A stretch of 64,000 nt of DNA from NCBI GenBank assembly GCA_002292285.1, contig DBBP01000027.1, forward strand, positions 28,732 to 92,731, in the 5' to 3' direction. The DNA is from Proteobacteria bacterium UBA981 (lineage in GTDB: Bacteria > Pseudomonadota > Gammaproteobacteria > Ga0077536). A model generated the notes under the pieces. The model searched no databases and was not told the DNA's origin. It worked only from the letters and a program-made list of their open reading frames with translations. The position numbers were made by a program, and so were the translations under genes. Of the stretch, positions 42,665 through 51,596 are shown piece by piece (within the stretch, counting starts at the first letter, position 1; every line of letters starts with the position of its first letter).

Positions 42665-43510
42665 ATGATGATCAATGGCAGTTGTCTTTGTGGTGCGGTG
42701 CGCTGGCAATATGACGGTTCATTCGAGCGCATGGCGCATTGCCATTGCGGCATGTGCCGCAAAGCGCACGGTAGCGCATTCGCGACCTATGCGGTGGGTC
42801 CGGCGGCACCGTTCGCCTACCTCAGCGGTAGCGAGAAACGCATCAGCCGAGAGTCCTCCAAGGGGTTCGTGCGTTCGTTTTGCGAGACCTGTGGCTCGGT
42901 GTTACCGAACACCGATCTCGGCGACATTGTCGCGATACCGGCCGGCCTGTTCGATGACTCCCCTGGGCTCGAAGCATCCGCGCACATTTTCACGAAATGG
43001 AAAGCACCCTGGCACACGATTTCCGATGCCTTGCCACAACACGATAACTATCCTGGCGTTGCTGACCCCGCCGTTGACACGGTAACGACATCCGCGTCAG
43101 GTGACGGCGCTTTGCGTGGCAGTTGTTTGTGCGGTGCGATTGCCTTCGAAGTGCAGGCTGAATTCAAGGTGGTGCACAACTGCCATTGCTCGCGTTGTCG
43201 CAAATCACGTGGTGCGGCGTACGCGACCAATGGCGTGCTCAGCGACACCGCGGTGCGTTTTACGCGGGGCGCGAACAAGCTGAAGGAATGCAAAGCACCA
43301 GGTGCGAAGTTTTACACACAGACGTTCTGTGGAGAGTGTGGTTCGCCGATGCCGCGCCTGGACTCGAGTCGAAGCATCGCCATCGTACCGCTTGGCGCGC
43401 TCGATGATGATCCGAAACGCGGCGCGGACGACCATATTTTCGTGGGCTCAAAATCCGCCTGGGTTCCGATTACTGACGATCTGCCGCAATTCACAGAAAT
43501 GGCCACTTAG
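42665..43510 (+). CDS. Tandem double-GFA-domain protein
   Basis: A 281-residue fusion of two complete GFA domains. Domain 1 (residues 1-130) has GSCLCGAVRW, HCHCGMCRKAHGSAF and FCETCGSVLP. Domain 2 (about 150-275) has GSCLCGAIAFEV, NCHCSRCRKSRGAAY and FCGECGSPMP. Both keep all cysteine pairs, and both end in the HIF...W...I(S/T)D(A/D)LPQ segment. An acidic/serine linker joins them. Single-domain GFA proteins are about 130-150 residues, so this is an internal duplication. ATG 42665 and 42668 are both possible starts. Confidence 0.88.
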   Translation: MMINGSCLCGAVRWQYDGSFERMAHCHCGMCRKAHGSAFATYAVGPAAPFAYLSGSEKRISRESSKGFVRSFCETCGSVLPNTDLGDIVAIPAGLFDDSPGLEASAHIFTKWKAPWHTISDALPQHDNYPGVADPAVDTVTTSASGDGALRGSCLCGAIAFEVQAEFKVVHNCHCSRCRKSRGAAYATNGVLSDTAVRFTRGANKLKECKAPGAKFYTQTFCGECGSPMPRLDSSRSIAIVPLGALDDDPKRGADDHIFVGSKSAWVPITDDLPQFTEMAT

Positions 43511-43646
43511 ATCGCTTGCGCGTTCGCAATGAATGCATCGGGGTAGTCAGAATTCTCACCAGCTACGGCCAGCCCGGTGGCGCGATGATCGCAGCATCGA
43601 CAGTTAGCAGTACACTGGCCCGGACAATTTAACGGAGTGTAGAGCG

Positions 43647-44648
43647 ATGGTGTTGGAAGTACGCGAGGCGTGGTTAGCCCAGGTCGAAGAAGAAGTGATT
43701 GAACCGGAACGGCGCATTGTTGATCCGCATCATCATTTCTTCGTGCCGGGCGGTGATTTTCCCTTTTACGATCTACCCGCACTTTGGGGCGACACCGACA
43801 CCCATAAGGTCGAGCGCACCGTGTTCCTGCAATGCTGGGAAGGCTATCGCAGCGATGGCCCCGAAGACATGATGGTTGTTGGCGAAACCGAATGGGTGGA
43901 CAGCATCGCCAAAGAAGCGGCCAAAGATTCGAGTAAAGCGCAGGTCGCCGGCATTATCGGTACTGCCGAATTGCGCGCCGGTGCCGGGGTGCGTCCGGTA
44001 CTTGAAGCGCACTGCCAGGCGAGTGGTTTATTTCGGGGCATTCGCCAGGCAGCGGCGTGGGACGCCGACGAGAACATCATGTCGATGCCCGGTCTTGATG
44101 ACGGTAACCTGTATAGCGATGCGGGTTTTCGCGCTGGTTTCACGGTACTCGGTGAGATGGGACTGGTGTTCGACGCCTATCATTACCATCATCAGACGCC
44201 GGCACTCACCGCTCTGGCGCGCGAGTTCGGTAATGTCGATATTGTGCTCGACCATCTGGGCACACCGCTCGGTGTTGGCCCTTATGCTGGCCGTCGCGAA
44301 GCCGTGGTGGCCGAATGGAAAAAAGACCTCGCCGAATTAGCAAGCTGCCCGAACGTCTACATGAAACTCGGTGGTCTGGCGATGCCGTGGAACGGTTTTG
44401 GCTACGACGACGATAGTGCGCCTCCGAGCTCCGATACAGTGGTACGGGAGCAGCAGGATTATTATCACTACGCCATCGAGCAGTTTGGACCGGAACGCTG
44501 CATGTTCGAAAGCAACTTCCCGGTCGATAAATGCGCGATGTCTTATACCGTACTGTGGAACGCGTTTAAGAAAATAGCCGCGCGCTACAGCGAGCCAGAG
44601 CAGGACAATATGTTTCGCGGGACCGCGACGCGCTTCTACAAGCTCTAG
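43647..44648 (+). CDS. Amidohydrolase-2 family (ACMSD-like) protein
   Basis: A 333-residue metal-dependent hydrolase or decarboxylase. IVDPHHHFFVPGGD is the N-terminal metal motif. GLFRGIRQAAAWD and DIVLDHLGTPLG carry further ligands. MFESNFPVDKCAMSY is the C-terminal Asp motif, and NMFRGTATRFYKL ends the barrel. Relatives act on lactones and aromatic-pathway intermediates. A GGAG ribosome site precedes ATG 43647. It has no signal peptide, unlike the amidohydrolase at 19793. Confidence 0.87.
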   Translation: MVLEVREAWLAQVEEEVIEPERRIVDPHHHFFVPGGDFPFYDLPALWGDTDTHKVERTVFLQCWEGYRSDGPEDMMVVGETEWVDSIAKEAAKDSSKAQVAGIIGTAELRAGAGVRPVLEAHCQASGLFRGIRQAAAWDADENIMSMPGLDDGNLYSDAGFRAGFTVLGEMGLVFDAYHYHHQTPALTALAREFGNVDIVLDHLGTPLGVGPYAGRREAVVAEWKKDLAELASCPNVYMKLGGLAMPWNGFGYDDDSAPPSSDTVVREQQDYYHYAIEQFGPERCMFESNFPVDKCAMSYTVLWNAFKKIAARYSEPEQDNMFRGTATRFYKL

Positions 44649-44819
44649 TCGAAGCGTCCGAACGCGGCGGTGGACATCAAGTAACCGCCGCGTCAGGTCG
44701 CTGCGGACTGCAGGCCATAGGACTTTTTGAGCACGAGCACCCGATCTAGTCGAGACGCGGGTTTGGTGCAGTTCTATTCGGCCAGACGCCGTCCCAAGGC
44801 GAGCTAATCGAGATGTCGG

Positions 44820-45704
44820 CTAGCGCAGGCTTTCACGCGCAATCTGATGCTGCCGACAAGTCGCTGTCACCGTGTTATCCAGCAGACATGCGATAGTCAT
44901 CGGACCGACGCCACCCGGCACCGGTGTGATCGCGTCAGCGACACCCTGTGCGCTCTCGAAATCCACATCGCCAACGAGACGCGTTTTGCCGTCAGCTGTT
45001 TCGATTCGATTGATACCTACGTCGATCACAACTGCGCCCGGTTTAATCCACTCACCTTTAACCATTTCGGGCCGCCCGACGGCGGCAATGAGGATGTCGG
45101 CCTCGCGGCAACGTTCAGCCAGGTCGAGGGTACGGGAATGCGCGATAGTCACGGTACAGCTTTGCGCTAGCAGCAATGCAGCCATGGGTTTACCGACAAT
45201 ATTCGAGCGCCCCAGAATCAGGGCACGCTTGCCCGATAAATCACCAAGCTGATCACGCAACATCATCAGGCACCCGAGCGGGGTACACGGCACCATGCTC
45301 TCTCCCCCACTCCATAACATTCCGATGTTGGTGAGATGAAAACCATCGACGTCTTTCGCCTGACTAATCGCATTGATTACAGCGTCAGCATCGATATGCT
45401 CGGGCAGGGGCAGTTGCACCAAAATCCCATTCACCGTTGGGTCATCATTGAGGGCCGCGACGACTGTCATCAATTCGTCTTGAGATGTGTTCGCGGGTAG
45501 TTTGCGTTCGACGGAATGCATACCCGCAGCGGCAGTCTGCTTGCCTTTGTTGCGCACATAAACTTCGCTGGCCGGATCCTCGCCCACCAGAACTACAGCG
45601 AGACCTGGCGTCAGCTGGTGCTGCGCTTGCAGCGCGGCGACATCATGGGCCACCTGCTCACGGACGCGTTCCGCAAAAGCTTTGCCGTCAATTCGTGTTG
45701 TCAT
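44820..45704 (-). CDS. folD: Methylenetetrahydrofolate dehydrogenase/cyclohydrolase
   Basis: A 294-residue bifunctional FolD. LAVVLVGEDPASEVYVRNKG contains the substrate Tyr and the catalytic Lys region. GILVQLPLPEHIDADAVINA and KDVDGFHLTNIG are family signatures. ILGRSNIVGKPMAALLL is the NADP site, and TPVPGGVGPMTIACLLDNT the C-terminal signature. It converts methylene-THF to 10-formyl-THF. It is the last gene of the C1 operon, 41 bases after fhs. Confidence 0.95.
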   Translation of the reverse strand: MTTRIDGKAFAERVREQVAHDVAALQAQHQLTPGLAVVLVGEDPASEVYVRNKGKQTAAAGMHSVERKLPANTSQDELMTVVAALNDDPTVNGILVQLPLPEHIDADAVINAISQAKDVDGFHLTNIGMLWSGGESMVPCTPLGCLMMLRDQLGDLSGKRALILGRSNIVGKPMAALLLAQSCTVTIAHSRTLDLAERCREADILIAAVGRPEMVKGEWIKPGAVVIDVGINRIETADGKTRLVGDVDFESAQGVADAITPVPGGVGPMTIACLLDNTVTATCRQHQIARESLR

Positions 45705-45745
45705 GGAAATCAGTTACTCGGTTCGTGGGTTCATTGCGCAGCGCA

Positions 45746-47419
45746 TCAGAACAAGCCGATTATCTTGCCGCTGTCGTCTACGTCGATGCGTTGTGCGGCA
45801 GGCGCTTTCGGCAGACCCGGCATGGTCATCATGTTGCCGGCAATGGCGACAATGAAACCCGCGCCCGCGGCGACACGGACCTCGCTGACTTCGACCGTGT
45901 GCCCGCTCGGCGCCCCACGACGGGTAGGATCGGTTGAAAACGACATCTGCGTTTTTGCAATACAGACCGGGAAATCGGGGTAAGTCGCACCCAGTTCGTC
46001 GATCTGAGCGCGTACTTTGGCGTTCGCGGCAATGTCTTCAGCACCATACACACGGGTTGCCACGGCGCGAATCTTGTCCCACAAGGAGGCACTCTGCGGA
46101 TAGGTGTATTGATGTTCGACGGTGTTGGATTCCGCCACCTTCGCGACCGCTTCAGCAAGCGCCTCGGCTCCCGCACCGCCGTCGGCCCAATGCCTCGCGA
46201 CGACTGCTGTCGCACCCAGCGCTTCAGCTTTTTTCTGCACCAGTTCGATCTCGGCGTCGGTGTCCTGAGTGAAGTGGTTAATGCTCACGACACAGGGCAG
46301 ACCGAATACCTGGGTAATGTTTTCCAGGTGACGTTCGAGGTTAACGCACCCCGCTTCAAGCGCGGCCAGGTTCTCCTCGCCCAGGTCCGGCACCGCGACA
46401 CCGCCGTGGTATTTCAACGCGCGAACCGTTGCGACCAACACCACCATGCGCGGCTTCAGGTCGGCCATACGGCATTTGATGTCAATGAATTTCTCGGCGC
46501 CCAGATCGGCTCCGAAGCCCGCTTCGGTCACCACATAGTCGGCGAGTTTCAGCGCCGTACGCGTCGCAGTCACGGAATTGCAACCATGCGCGATGTTGGC
46601 AAACGGACCGCCATGCACGAACGCGATATTGTTCTCCAGACTTTGCACCACGTTGGGACTGATGGCGTCTTTGAGCAGCGCCGCCATCGCACCGTGCGCC
46701 TGCAATTCTTTGGCCGTGACCGGTTTGCGTTCTGCGCGCGTGTAACCAACCACGATGCGCCCCAGACGCTCTTTTAAATCCGCGAGCGAAGTGGCAAGGC
46801 AGAAAATCGCCATGACCTCGGAAGCGACTGTGATGTCGAAGCCATCCTCGCGCGGAAAGCCATTCGGCGTACCACCGAGGCCCACCACGGTCTGACGCAA
46901 AGCACGGTCGTTCATATCCATCACGCGCTTATAGGTAATCAGACGGGGGTCAATGTCGAGTTCGTTACCGTGCGTGATGTGATTGTCGAGCATGGCGGCG
47001 AGCAAATTATGAGCTGCACCGATAGCGTGGAAATCACCAGTGAAATGCAGATTGATGTCTTCCATCGGCACAATCTGCGCATAGCCACCGCCGGCAGCGC
47101 CGCCCTTGATACCGAAACACGGGCCGAGCGACGGTTCGCGTAAACACGTGATGGTGTTGTGACCGAGCCGATTAAGCGCATCGCCCAGCCCGACACTGGT
47201 CGTAGTCTTGCCTTCGCCGGCGGGCGTCGGGCTGACCGCAGTGACGAGAATCAGACGGCCATCGTCGCGCCCTTCGAGCTGGCGGATGTAGTCGAGTGAC
47301 AACTTGGCCTTGTAGTGGCCATAAGGGACCAGATGCTCAGCTTCGACGGCGTAACGTTCTCGCATCAGCTCAACGACGGGTTTCATTACCGCACGTTGGG
47401 CAATTTCGATATCGGACAT
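45746..47419 (-). CDS. fhs: Formate-tetrahydrofolate ligase
   Basis: A 557-residue ligase of normal length. VTAVSPTPAGEGKTTTSVGL is the ATP-binding P-loop-like motif. REPSLGPCFGIKGGAAGGGY and NIAHGCNSVTATRTAL are family signatures, and VTEAGFGADLGAEKF is also conserved. It interconverts formate plus THF and 10-formyl-THF with ATP. In demethylation loci it can run toward formate and gain ATP. It lies between the flavoprotein gene (104 bases upstream) and folD. Confidence 0.95.
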   Translation of the reverse strand: MSDIEIAQRAVMKPVVELMRERYAVEAEHLVPYGHYKAKLSLDYIRQLEGRDDGRLILVTAVSPTPAGEGKTTTSVGLGDALNRLGHNTITCLREPSLGPCFGIKGGAAGGGYAQIVPMEDINLHFTGDFHAIGAAHNLLAAMLDNHITHGNELDIDPRLITYKRVMDMNDRALRQTVVGLGGTPNGFPREDGFDITVASEVMAIFCLATSLADLKERLGRIVVGYTRAERKPVTAKELQAHGAMAALLKDAISPNVVQSLENNIAFVHGGPFANIAHGCNSVTATRTALKLADYVVTEAGFGADLGAEKFIDIKCRMADLKPRMVVLVATVRALKYHGGVAVPDLGEENLAALEAGCVNLERHLENITQVFGLPCVVSINHFTQDTDAEIELVQKKAEALGATAVVARHWADGGAGAEALAEAVAKVAESNTVEHQYTYPQSASLWDKIRAVATRVYGAEDIAANAKVRAQIDELGATYPDFPVCIAKTQMSFSTDPTRRGAPSGHTVEVSEVRVAAGAGFIVAIAGNMMTMPGLPKAPAAQRIDVDDSGKIIGLF

Positions 47420-47523
47420 GGGTCAGGACTCCTCCACAGATCAGTTTGCAATCACGCTACGGGTATCGGGCTGCGCGACGCCTGCGGCCGAGTCGGCCAC
47501 TTAATCGGTGGTACAGGTCCCAA

Positions 47524-48867
47524 CTAGCTCCACGGAAATGGACTATTGGAAAGCGGGTGTAAATCACCTTCGGCGAAGCGCGCGAAACGAAAAGGCTGCA
47601 GCAGGCGCGACGGTTCATCGAGCAGCGCCTCGGCAACCAGTTTGCCGACCCCAAGAAGCTTGTAGCCATGATTGGAGTCAGCAATCACATAGCAATTATC
47701 GCGGAAAGTATCGAAAACTGGAAAGCTGTCTGGCGTCATGCAGCCGATACCGCCGGAAGGTTCGTCTTTGTAGTTCGCAATCTGGCCTTCAAAACGCTTC
47801 TGACAATGGGCAAGTGCCGAGCACCAGCGGTGCGCGAACGCCGCGCCCATCACGTAATCCGGCGAATTCGGGCCGTAGGGATCGATCTTGACCAGATCGG
47901 GGTGCGTTTCGACCTTATCCGGCGCTGCTCCGCCCTGGATACCACCAAAATTGAAATCCGGCTTGTAATAAATGCCCCACATTTGTTCGGTAATCACCGT
48001 TCCATCGACATCTGAAATCAGCGGCGCATCGGAATCGAGGTGGATCACTGGCGGCATACCGCCGTCGTTCGTTTTCTGAAAGTTCGGGTCAACCCCGAGC
48101 GTACCTTCCTGCAAAGACCAGAACACCCACATGGCAAGATCTTCATACAACTTCCCGTCGCGGCCCTTGATCGCGATCTCGGCTGGCAGGTCGAGCATTT
48201 TCCACAGTTGGTTAATCCACGGACCCACGGCAATCACCAGCTGCTCGCATTGGATCGGACCTTGATCAGTCTCTATTTGCTTAATGGAACTCCCAGTGCC
48301 GTCACTACTGGTAAAGCCAAGTACCTTAACGCCCGTGCGAATGGTGACCCCTTCGGCCCGCGCTTTCGCGGCCAGACCTTGCATACTGGGGACGTTGTTC
48401 GCGTAGCCACCGCGTTTCTCGTGGAGGACGGAGGTAATGCCCTGCGCTTGCCAGTCGTCAAACAGGCCTTTCATATAGCGCGTGGCGTTGGCCGCACCTT
48501 CGATGAATTCGGACTCGTAGCCGATGGACTTTTGCTGAGCCGCGATCGAAGCGACATCCTCGCGCATGACTTCGGGCGAAATCTGCATGTAACCCACCGC
48601 GTGATAGCTATAGGCCTGCGGGTCCGACTCCCACACATCCACGCTGTGGGCCATCAGCTCGCGCATAGCGGGCTGGAAGTAGTTGTTGCGAATAACGCCG
48701 CACGCGATGCCGGACGCGCCCGCCGCGATGTGGGATTTATCGATGACGAGAACGTCTTCGCCGCTACCGCGCCCGCTCGCCTTCAGAGCTAGCGCGAGAT
48801 GGTAGGCGGTACTGAGGCCGTGGATGCCAGCACCAACAATAACGTAAGGGCTCGATAACTTGTTCAT
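47524..48867 (-). CDS. FAD-dependent oxidoreductase (sarcosine oxidase beta/DadA-like)
   Basis: A 447-residue DAO-family flavoenzyme. VIVGAGIHGLSTAYHLAL is the FAD motif, DKSHIAAGASGIACGVIRNN the covalent-flavin-type region, and VIADSNHGYKLLGVGKLVAE the C-terminal FAD motif. Sarcosine, dimethylglycine and related amine oxidases share this architecture. It follows the GcvT-like gene by 45 bases, and the pair resembles a split dimethylglycine dehydrogenase: the flavoprotein oxidises an N-methyl group and the GcvT protein captures it on THF. The exact methylated substrate is unknown. Confidence 0.85.
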   Translation of the reverse strand: MNKLSSPYVIVGAGIHGLSTAYHLALALKASGRGSGEDVLVIDKSHIAAGASGIACGVIRNNYFQPAMRELMAHSVDVWESDPQAYSYHAVGYMQISPEVMREDVASIAAQQKSIGYESEFIEGAANATRYMKGLFDDWQAQGITSVLHEKRGGYANNVPSMQGLAAKARAEGVTIRTGVKVLGFTSSDGTGSSIKQIETDQGPIQCEQLVIAVGPWINQLWKMLDLPAEIAIKGRDGKLYEDLAMWVFWSLQEGTLGVDPNFQKTNDGGMPPVIHLDSDAPLISDVDGTVITEQMWGIYYKPDFNFGGIQGGAAPDKVETHPDLVKIDPYGPNSPDYVMGAAFAHRWCSALAHCQKRFEGQIANYKDEPSGGIGCMTPDSFPVFDTFRDNCYVIADSNHGYKLLGVGKLVAEALLDEPSRLLQPFRFARFAEGDLHPLSNSPFPWS

Positions 48868-48912
48868 CGGGTGTCTCGCCTTGTCCTCGTGCAGAAGAGT
48901 GTCGTACCACGC

Positions 48913-50040
48913 TCAGGCGGCAGTGCGTTTGCCCTTGTCCGGATCGTAAAATGGGAGCGGATGAGTCGTGGCGGTGCAACTCACCGTTTCGCCTTTGATG
49001 TCGACCTTTAGCGCGGGTTTGGCCAATTCCGGGGCGAGCTGCACCATCGCGAGCGATTGCTTGGTCAGCTGCGAGTACATCGGTGCGGTCACTTTGCCAA
49101 CCACGCGACCGTCGATCAGCACCTCGGCATCCGCATCCACTGCGCTGTCGCAATCAGCGATGATGCCGTAAGTTTTGACCTTCTCGTTGCCAAGCGCTGC
49201 CATCAGCGCTTCCTTGCCGCGAAAATAATCGCGCTTGTTCTTTGAGACCGTGAAGCCGAGGCCCATTTCCCAAGGCGTATTTTCCTCTGTCATGTCGTAC
49301 GGATAGAACAGTAAGGCTGCCTCTACCCGAATCATATCGATGCAGTTGAACGAACACGGGATGACGCCTCGCCCTGCGCCGTGCTGAACAATCGCATCCC
49401 AAATCGGGCCGACATCCTCAGCCTTGCAAAATATCTCGTAGCCGCGCTCACCGGAGTAGCCAGTACGCGAAATCATGCACGGTCGGTCAAACAGCATCGT
49501 CGCCTGATGATGGAAGTATTTGAGCGTCGTCAAGTCAAAAGGCATGTGCTCGTTAAGCAAATCGAGTGCGGCAGGGCCCTGCAGGGAAATATCGTGGAGG
49601 TCGTCGTCGAACAGAATACTGACCTGCTTGCCCTGGGCTGACTTTTGCAATTGGCTCAGTCCGCTGCCACTGCCGTGAACCATGAGGATGTCGTTCGGTC
49701 GGATGTGAAACATGATGCAGTCATCGGTGATGCCGCCGTCTTCATTCAGAATCATGGCGTACACAGACTTGCCGGGATAAATCGCGCGCATGTCGCGGGT
49801 AATCAAATGATTAACCACGTTCATCGCATCCGGGCCGGTTATGTGCACTTTCTTCAATCCGGAAACATCAAATAGCCCCGCCGCTGTACGCACCGCGCGA
49901 TGTTCGTCATTGATATCCTGGCTGTACTCCCACGCCATATCCATGTCGTTCCACTCTGCGAGCTCGGAACCGAGTGCGCGATGGCGCGATGCAAGTGCTG
50001 TTTGTCGTGGGCTGGCGATATCAGCTACTCCCCAATGCAG
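48913..50040 (-). CDS. GcvT-like aminomethyltransferase family protein (non-ATG start likely)
   Basis: A THF-binding GcvT-fold protein of about 343 residues from ATG 49944. EHRAVRTAAGLFDVSGLKKV and SRTGYSGERGYEIFC are family motifs, and GLGFTVSKNKRDYFRGKEAL lies in the C-terminal part. The frame stays open upstream of that ATG, and the upstream residues RQTALASRHRALGSELAEWN match the conserved N-terminus of GcvT proteins. The only candidate initiator there is CTG at 50038-50040, since no ATG, GTG or TTG exists before the stop at 50053-50055. I extend the call to CTG with moderate confidence. It is the first gene of the C1 operon. Confidence 0.8.
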   Translation of the reverse strand: MHWGVADIASPRQTALASRHRALGSELAEWNDMDMAWEYSQDINDEHRAVRTAAGLFDVSGLKKVHITGPDAMNVVNHLITRDMRAIYPGKSVYAMILNEDGGITDDCIMFHIRPNDILMVHGSGSGLSQLQKSAQGKQVSILFDDDLHDISLQGPAALDLLNEHMPFDLTTLKYFHHQATMLFDRPCMISRTGYSGERGYEIFCKAEDVGPIWDAIVQHGAGRGVIPCSFNCIDMIRVEAALLFYPYDMTEENTPWEMGLGFTVSKNKRDYFRGKEALMAALGNEKVKTYGIIADCDSAVDADAEVLIDGRVVGKVTAPMYSQLTKQSLAMVQLAPELAKPALKVDIKGETVSCTATTHPLPFYDPDKGKRTAA

Positions 50041-50544
50041 CGCGTTGGCCGCTCAATAGTGGTTGCTGATCTGAACGGCAGCATTGGGTCGCCAGATGTG
50101 ACGGCTGCGTTCTGCATGGGTGGTTCCCCCGGACCTCGGTATCGCGCGCCGCAGTGGGCCTGTACTTGGAATCAGACTGGTGCCGTCAGACACCGGTCTA
50201 TGGAGTCTGACGGTCACCGGATTTCGAACCACAGCGCGCGTCGCTCGAGTTGCATAACATGCACTTTTTGTTGCACCGAGTAAACCCGCCGACGGCCCCA
50301 CAGCCAGCAGCGGGGCCAGCACGTTAATCAGCCGTGTGGCACTTGTCCGTCAGGCGCACCGATGTTCGCCCGCTCCGGGATACGCGACGCCACTGGCTGG
50401 GCCGGGCGGGACTGTCAATTGTGGACTGGCCTTGATAGATTTCGCCCGCTTCCGTTCCAGGCTACCCGATGAGTAGCCGGCGCTTGGCCGAGGGGCCGCG
50501 CGCGAAGCCAGTAACCTCCAATCCGCCAGAACCTAGTCCGACCC
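50041..50544. other. Intergenic region between divergent C1 operon and PhyH-like gene
   Basis: About 500 bases with no gene I can support on either strand. It holds the hairpin at 50177-50220 and a GC-rich stretch near 50400-50520. I looked for glycine and THF riboswitch-like features by eye and found none. Confidence 0.4.
50177..50220. repeat. Long imperfect hairpin upstream of the C1 operon
   Basis: CCGTCAGAC (50183-50191) and GTCTGACGG (50205-50213) are a perfect nine-base inverted repeat around a 13-base loop. Further pairing extends it to about 15 pairs (50177-50191 with 50205-50220) with one bulge and one G-U pair. It lies 137 bases upstream of the proposed CTG start. It could be an operator, an RNA leader element or a terminator for a lost gene. 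Confidence 0.5.
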
Positions 50545-51348
50545 ATGCCTGACTGCCCTACTGCCGACACGTTTTTCGCTACCAGCTGGTGCCGTATTGC
50601 TTACGATCAGGAACTGGCCCGCTGGGCAGATTACGCGCTCCCGGCTGCGCGCAAATCGGTCACCGACCCGCAGCACGAGAAATGGCTGCGCTGTGCAGGC
50701 ACCTGGTTCGCCGGGGTCAATGCGCTTCCGAACGATGGTGATGGCGCGCTTGCCGGCGGCCCACCCCTGCGGGGTGCGGCGCTCGACTTTATTGCCAATA
50801 CGCTGCAGCTATCGGGTTTTGCGTGGGACAGAGCGCAGGTCTCGGTGATCTATCCGCATTACCCGCGCCAGATGGTTGAGGAGTCCGACGCGGCTTTTCG
50901 CTACCGCGTGCAGCGCGACGCGGCACACGTGGACGGCATGATTCCCGAGGGCCCTGCACGACGCCGCCACCTGCGCCAACACCATGCCTTTCTGCTCGGA
51001 ATTCCGCTCCTGCGGGCGAGCGCAGATGCAGCGCCTTTTGTCGTTTGGGAGGGGTCGCACAAGATAATCCGCGCGCGTTTGCGTGCGTTCTTTGGTGCAA
51101 TTCCGCCCAGTGACTGGGGTGACGTCGATGCCACTGCAGCGTATGTCGATGCGCGGGCGGCGGTATTCGATAGTTGCCGCCGCATTGAGGTGTGTGCCCA
51201 ACCGGGCGAGGCATATGTCGTTCACCGCCTCGCTGTGCACGGCATGGCGAGATGGGGCGAGCACGCCAGTGCCGATTCGGATGGGCGCATGATTGCCTAT
51301 TTCAGGCCGGAAATGGCACGCCCCGAAGCATGGCTGGACGCGCCGTGA
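50545..51348 (+). CDS. Putative phytanoyl-CoA dioxygenase-like (2OG/Fe) protein
   Basis: I recognise this 267-residue protein only loosely. AAHVDGMIPEG (about residue 131) could be the HxD iron motif. VVHRLAVHGMARWG (about residue 228) gives a distal His and a following Arg-like 2-oxoglutarate site (GRMIAYFRP). Between them LLGIPLLRA and FVVWEGSHKIIRAR resemble the jelly-roll strand and GSH segment of PhyH enzymes. If right, it is a soluble Fe(II)/2OG oxygenase. It stands alone between the C1 operon and the Baeyer-Villiger enzyme. Confidence 0.6.
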   Translation: MPDCPTADTFFATSWCRIAYDQELARWADYALPAARKSVTDPQHEKWLRCAGTWFAGVNALPNDGDGALAGGPPLRGAALDFIANTLQLSGFAWDRAQVSVIYPHYPRQMVEESDAAFRYRVQRDAAHVDGMIPEGPARRRHLRQHHAFLLGIPLLRASADAAPFVVWEGSHKIIRARLRAFFGAIPPSDWGDVDATAAYVDARAAVFDSCRRIEVCAQPGEAYVVHRLAVHGMARWGEHASADSDGRMIAYFRPEMARPEAWLDAP

Positions 51349-51596
51349 ATCGGTAACCAAGCCGCCATTCAGGCGACGCCTGATCCGGATAAATAGCCGC
51401 TCTGCCTTCTGCGCGGTCGCAGGTCGTCGTTCGAGGCGGCGACTGGTGTAACAAATGTTTGCGTAACAAACCCGTTGAATCAATCTAATAGCTTGTCCTA
51501 CCCCTGCCTTTAGCGTCATTCTGGCCAGTTGCGACTACAATATCGCGCGCGCGTGAACGCCGACGTGACGCCTCCAACGATGAAACGGATACGCTA

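Noticed and set aside
44663..44692. CGCGGCGGT/ACCGCCGCG inverted repeat after the amidohydrolase gene as a terminator.
   Set aside because: The stem is good (nine pairs), but the loop is 12 bases and no T run follows on either strand, so I do not call it a terminator.
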